A stretch of DNA of 64,000 bases, taken from NCBI RefSeq assembly GCF_945906775.1, contig NZ_CAMDRE010000001.1:1302001-1366000 (forward strand). Direction: 5' to 3'. The notes under the pieces are model-generated. The model was not told the origin of the DNA, made no database searches, and saw nothing but the letters and a program-made list of their open reading frames with translations. A program made the position numbers and the translations under genes. Of this stretch, positions 61,238 through 64,000 are shown one piece after another; within the stretch, counting starts at the first letter, position 1, and each line of letters opens with the position of its first letter. This DNA is from Citrobacter sp. Marseille-Q6884 (lineage in GTDB: Bacteria; Pseudomonadota; Gammaproteobacteria; Enterobacterales; Enterobacteriaceae).

Positions 61238-61264
61238 GGCCATCCGTAAGGATGGCCTTTTTGC
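61238..61264 (+). terminator. rRNA operon terminator
   Basis: The stem AGGCCATCC / GGATGGCCT around GTAA, followed by TTTTT, 15 nt after 5S. The stem sequence differs from the E. coli rrnB T1 stem but the form is the same. A second terminator was not evident in the 170 bp to murB. Confidence 0.88.
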
Positions 61265-61433
61265 GTTGGTGCGCATCTGAAAACCGCCGGAAAACGGCGT
61301 AAACACCTTTTCCGGTCTGAACCGTCCACAGCCTGTTCAGGAAACGCCCATACGATACTCACCCCGCCATAATACAAGCCATACCGCTGCAGATACGTTA
61401 AACTAAGCCTGATTTTGCATCAGGAAAGCATCT

Positions 61434-62462
61434 ATGAATCACTCCCTTAAAGCCTGGAACACCTTCGGTATCGACCAATATGCGAGCGAGCTTATCTGTG
61501 CCGAAAACGAGCAACAACTATTAAATGCCTGGCAATCAGCTAAAGCATTACATTATCCAGTACTTATCCTGGGCGAAGGGAGTAATGTCTTGTTCCTTGA
61601 TGCCTTCCGTGGAACGGTTATTGTTAACCGTATCAAGGGTATTGAGGTGACAGAGCAGCCTGATGCGTGGCATTTGCATGTAGGCGCCGGTGAGAACTGG
61701 CATCATCTGGTACAACATACGCTGCAGTTGGGTATGCCCGGGCTGGAAAATCTGGCGTTAATTCCAGGTTGTGTGGGGTCATCGCCAATCCAGAATATTG
61801 GTGCTTACGGAGTAGAGCTGCAACGTGTCTGCGAATATGTAGACTGTGTTGAGCTGTCGTCTGGTAAACACCTGCGAGTCAGTGCAGCGGAATGCCGTTT
61901 CGGGTATCGCGATAGTATCTTCAAACACGAGTATCAGGATCGTTTTGCTATCGTTGCTGTTGGTCTGCGTTTATCTAAGCAATGGCAACCGGTATTGACC
62001 TACGGTGACCTGACACGTCTGGATCCCACGACCGTGACACCTCTGCAGGTTTTTGATGCTGTATGCCACATGCGTACAACGAAGTTACCCGACCCTAAAG
62101 TGTATGGTAATGCAGGTAGCTTCTTTAAAAACCCGATTGTAAGCGCGGAAGTGGCGAACGTTCTTCTGTCGCAATGCCCTGGAGCGCCTCATTATCCCCA
62201 GGCTGATGGCTCGGTGAAATTGGCCGCAGGCTGGCTTATCGATCAGTGCCAGCTAAAAGGTGTGAGTATGGGGGGCGCAGCCGTACATCAGCAGCAGGCA
62301 TTGGTTCTGATCAATGCAAACAATGCGACAAGCAGGGATGTGGTGCAACTTGCACATCATGTACGCCAAAAGGTTGGTGAGAAATTTAATGTCTGGCTTG
62401 AGCCAGAGGTTAGGTTTATTGGCCCACAGGGTGAAGTCAATGCCGTGGAGATCATTGCATGA
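61434..62462 (+). CDS. murB: UDP-N-acetylenolpyruvoylglucosamine reductase
   Basis: An FAD- and NADPH-dependent enzyme reducing enolpyruvyl-UDP-GlcNAc to UDP-MurNAc in peptidoglycan precursor synthesis. It has 342 residues. The FAD part includes GEGSNVLF near 47-54 and GCVGSSPIQNIGAYG near 120. The proton-donor serine is in GNAGSFFKNP (about 229) and the C-terminal glutamate in LEPEVRFIG (about 325). It starts a two-gene unit with birA, whose start overlaps its stop by 4 nt (ATGA). Confidence 0.98.
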   Translation: MNHSLKAWNTFGIDQYASELICAENEQQLLNAWQSAKALHYPVLILGEGSNVLFLDAFRGTVIVNRIKGIEVTEQPDAWHLHVGAGENWHHLVQHTLQLGMPGLENLALIPGCVGSSPIQNIGAYGVELQRVCEYVDCVELSSGKHLRVSAAECRFGYRDSIFKHEYQDRFAIVAVGLRLSKQWQPVLTYGDLTRLDPTTVTPLQVFDAVCHMRTTKLPDPKVYGNAGSFFKNPIVSAEVANVLLSQCPGAPHYPQADGSVKLAAGWLIDQCQLKGVSMGGAAVHQQQALVLINANNATSRDVVQLAHHVRQKVGEKFNVWLEPEVRFIGPQGEVNAVEIIA

Positions 62463-63421
62463 AGGATAATACCGTACCCCTGACGCTAATCTCACTATTA
62501 GCAGATGGTGAATTTCATTCAGGCGAACAGCTCGGTGAAACGCTTGGGATGAGTCGTGCGGCCATCAACAAACACGTCCAGACGTTACGCGACTGGGGGG
62601 TTGACGTGTTTACTGTTCCAGGTAAAGGATACAGCTTACCTGAACCTATCCAACTGCTGGATTCTTCACTTATTCATTCACAACTGGATGGCGGAAATAT
62701 CACCGTTCTTCCTGTCATCGACTCAACTAACCAATATCTGCTGGATCGAATTGGCCAGTTGGAATCAGGTGATGCCTGTGTTGCTGAGTATCAGCAGGCA
62801 GGGCGTGGCCGCCGTGGGCGAAAATGGTTTTCGCCGTTTGGCGCCAACCTGTATCTTTCAATGTTCTGGCGTCTGGAGCAGGGACCAGCGGCTGCGATTG
62901 GCCTGAGCCTGGTCATTGGCATTGTTATGGCGGAAGTTTTGCGCGACCTTGGAGCGGATAAGGTACGTGTTAAGTGGCCCAACGATCTCTATCTTCTCGA
63001 TCGTAAGCTCGCGGGTATTCTGGTTGAACTCACCGGTAAGACGGGCGACGCGGCGCAAATTGTTATTGGTGCGGGGATTAACCTGTCCATGCGTCGGGTA
63101 GAAGAGAGTGTGGTAAACCAAGGGTGGATTAACCTCCAGGAAGCGGGAATCAATATTGACCGTAATACCCTTGCGGCCCGACTGATCCGGGAATTGCGTG
63201 CTGCGCTAGTGCTGTTTGAGCAAGAGGGATTAGCACCCTATTTATCTCGCTGGAAGACGTTGGATAACTTTATCAATCGACCTGTAAAACTAATTATTGG
63301 GGATAAAGAGATATTTGGTATATCCCGAGGGATTGATACACAAGGCGCACTATTACTTGAACAAGATGGTGTGATAAAGCCATGGATGGGCGGAGAAATA
63401 TCGCTGAGAAGTGCTGAATAA
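62459..63421 (+). CDS. birA: biotin-protein ligase / biotin operon repressor BirA
   Basis: A bifunctional protein (320 residues, 321 in E. coli) that activates biotin to biotinyl-5'-AMP, attaches it to AccB, and represses the bio operon as a dimer. The N-terminal helix-turn-helix (SGEQLGETLGMSRAAINKHV) is at about 21-40, the ligase loop GRGRRGRKW near 115, WPNDLYLLDRKLAGIL near 177, and a small SH3-like C-terminal domain. ATG overlaps the murB TGA-containing stop, which implies translational coupling. A convergent terminator separates it from coaA. Confidence 0.99.
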   Translation: MKDNTVPLTLISLLADGEFHSGEQLGETLGMSRAAINKHVQTLRDWGVDVFTVPGKGYSLPEPIQLLDSSLIHSQLDGGNITVLPVIDSTNQYLLDRIGQLESGDACVAEYQQAGRGRRGRKWFSPFGANLYLSMFWRLEQGPAAAIGLSLVIGIVMAEVLRDLGADKVRVKWPNDLYLLDRKLAGILVELTGKTGDAAQIVIGAGINLSMRRVEESVVNQGWINLQEAGINIDRNTLAARLIRELRAALVLFEQEGLAPYLSRWKTLDNFINRPVKLIIGDKEIFGISRGIDTQGALLLEQDGVIKPWMGGEISLRSAE

Positions 63422-63422
63422 T

Positions 63423-63452
63423 AAAAAGGGGAGCCAGAGCTCCCTTTTTTAT
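63423..63452. terminator. bidirectional terminator between birA and coaA
   Basis: AAAAAGGGGAGC, an AGAG-type loop and GCTCCCTTTTTT form a stem with A- and T-tracts on both sides. Confidence 0.9.
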
Positions 63453-64000
63453 TTATTTCCGTAGTCTGACCTGCTCAACAGCGTGATTGGCGCTTTTCGT
63501 CATAATCAAGCTGGCACGTTCACGAGTTGGTAATATGTTTTGCTTTAAATTCAGCCAGTTAATTTCTTTCCAGAGAGAGGTTGCTGTATTGATGGCCTCA
63601 TCTTCGGACAATTTTGCGTAGTTATGGAAATAAGAGTTGGGGTTGGCAAAAGCCCCCTCACGGAATTTCAGAAAACGGTTGATATACCACGTCTGCAGTA
63701 ATTCCTCAGGCGCATCAACATAAATAGAAAAATCCACAAAGTCAGAAACAAATACATGATGTGGATCGTGAGGGTAATCCATTCCGCTTTGTAATACATT
63801 TAACCCTTCGAGGATTAATATATCCGGTTGCGCGACAGTTTTGTCGCCGTCAGGGATCACATCATAAATAAGGTGTGAATAGACCGGCGCCGTGACGTTT
63901 GGCGCGCCTGACTTGATATCGGAAACGAATTTTACCAGGCGGTGCATATCATAGGACTCGGGGAAGCCTTTCTTCTTCATGAGTCCACGATCTTTCAACA
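63453..64000 (-). CDS. coaA: pantothenate kinase, partial (3' part)
   Basis: The C-terminal 181-odd residues of type I pantothenate kinase, the rate-limiting and CoA-inhibited first step of coenzyme A synthesis. The gene runs off the window edge, so the start and P-loop are not seen. ERGLMKKKG-like KDRGLMKKKGFPESYDM, ILEGLNVLQSG and the tail ANHAVEQVRLRK match E. coli CoaA (316 residues in full). It is convergent with birA and preceded in this reading direction by unseen sequence. Confidence 0.97.
   Translation of the reverse strand, partial: LKDRGLMKKKGFPESYDMHRLVKFVSDIKSGAPNVTAPVYSHLIYDVIPDGDKTVAQPDILILEGLNVLQSGMDYPHDPHHVFVSDFVDFSIYVDAPEELLQTWYINRFLKFREGAFANPNSYFHNYAKLSEDEAINTATSLWKEINWLNLKQNILPTRERASLIMTKSANHAVEQVRLRK

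Overview
This window is core chromosome of an enterobacterium (Enterobacteriaceae, close to Citrobacter, Salmonella and Escherichia). Gene order from tpiA to coaA follows the E. coli K-12 88-90 min segment almost gene for gene, proteins have the usual E. coli lengths, and the 16S rRNA is of Citrobacter/Salmonella type. Citrobacter is my best guess. It is inferred from memory, and the species is not settled. No prophage, insertion sequence, integron, CRISPR array or defence island was seen.

Layout. (1) 62-2952: two anion permeases of the DASS (divalent anion:Na+ symporter) type, where E. coli has sbp-cdh and Salmonella has lsr genes. (2) 2994-13747: tpiA, yiiQ, yiiR, fpr, the glycerol genes glpFKX, zapB, rraA, menA, hslVU. 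(3) 13839-18835: ftsN, cytR, priA, rpmE. (4) 18889-24257: methionine regulon metJ / metBL / metF with MetJ operators. (5) 24426-27627: katG and yijE. (6) 27661-38135: gldA-fsaB-ptsA facing frwCB-pflDC-frwD, then yijO. This is an incompletely understood sugar PTS plus glycyl-radical-enzyme cluster. (7) 38226-47718: eptC, ppc, and the divergent arginine genes argE / argCBH. (8) 47776-51484: oxyS sRNA, oxyR, sthA, fabR, yijD. (9) 51543-55699: trmA, a cobalamin riboswitch, btuB, murI. (10) 55727-61263: a complete rRNA operon (16S, tRNA-Ile, tRNA-Ala, 23S, 5S). (11) 61434-64000: murB-birA and the 3' part of coaA.

Functional themes. Glycerol use is coherent: GlpF uptake, GlpK phosphorylation, GlpX for gluconeogenesis and TpiA for triose interconversion. 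Oxidative-stress genes OxyR, OxyS and KatG lie in the same window, with Fpr also present. Methionine and arginine genes carry recognisable MetJ and ArgR operators. Seven REP/BIME-type palindromes and three ERIC elements sit between genes.

Most unusual points: (a) btuB looks mosaic, with a divergent central barrel and a C-terminus that matches E. coli BtuB where the gene overlaps murI; (b) the DASS permease pair occupies a variable slot beside tpiA; (c) PflD/PflC have eliminase-type rather than pyruvate formate-lyase-type active-site features and sit with an orphan PTS, an aldolase and a glycerol dehydrogenase; (d) the rRNA operon carries tRNA-Ile/tRNA-Ala rather than the tRNA-Glu of E. coli rrnB; (e) the OxyS terminal hairpin differs from that of E. 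coli. I found no clearly new multi-gene system. The frw/pfl/gldA/fsaB cluster is the best candidate for unassigned biochemistry.
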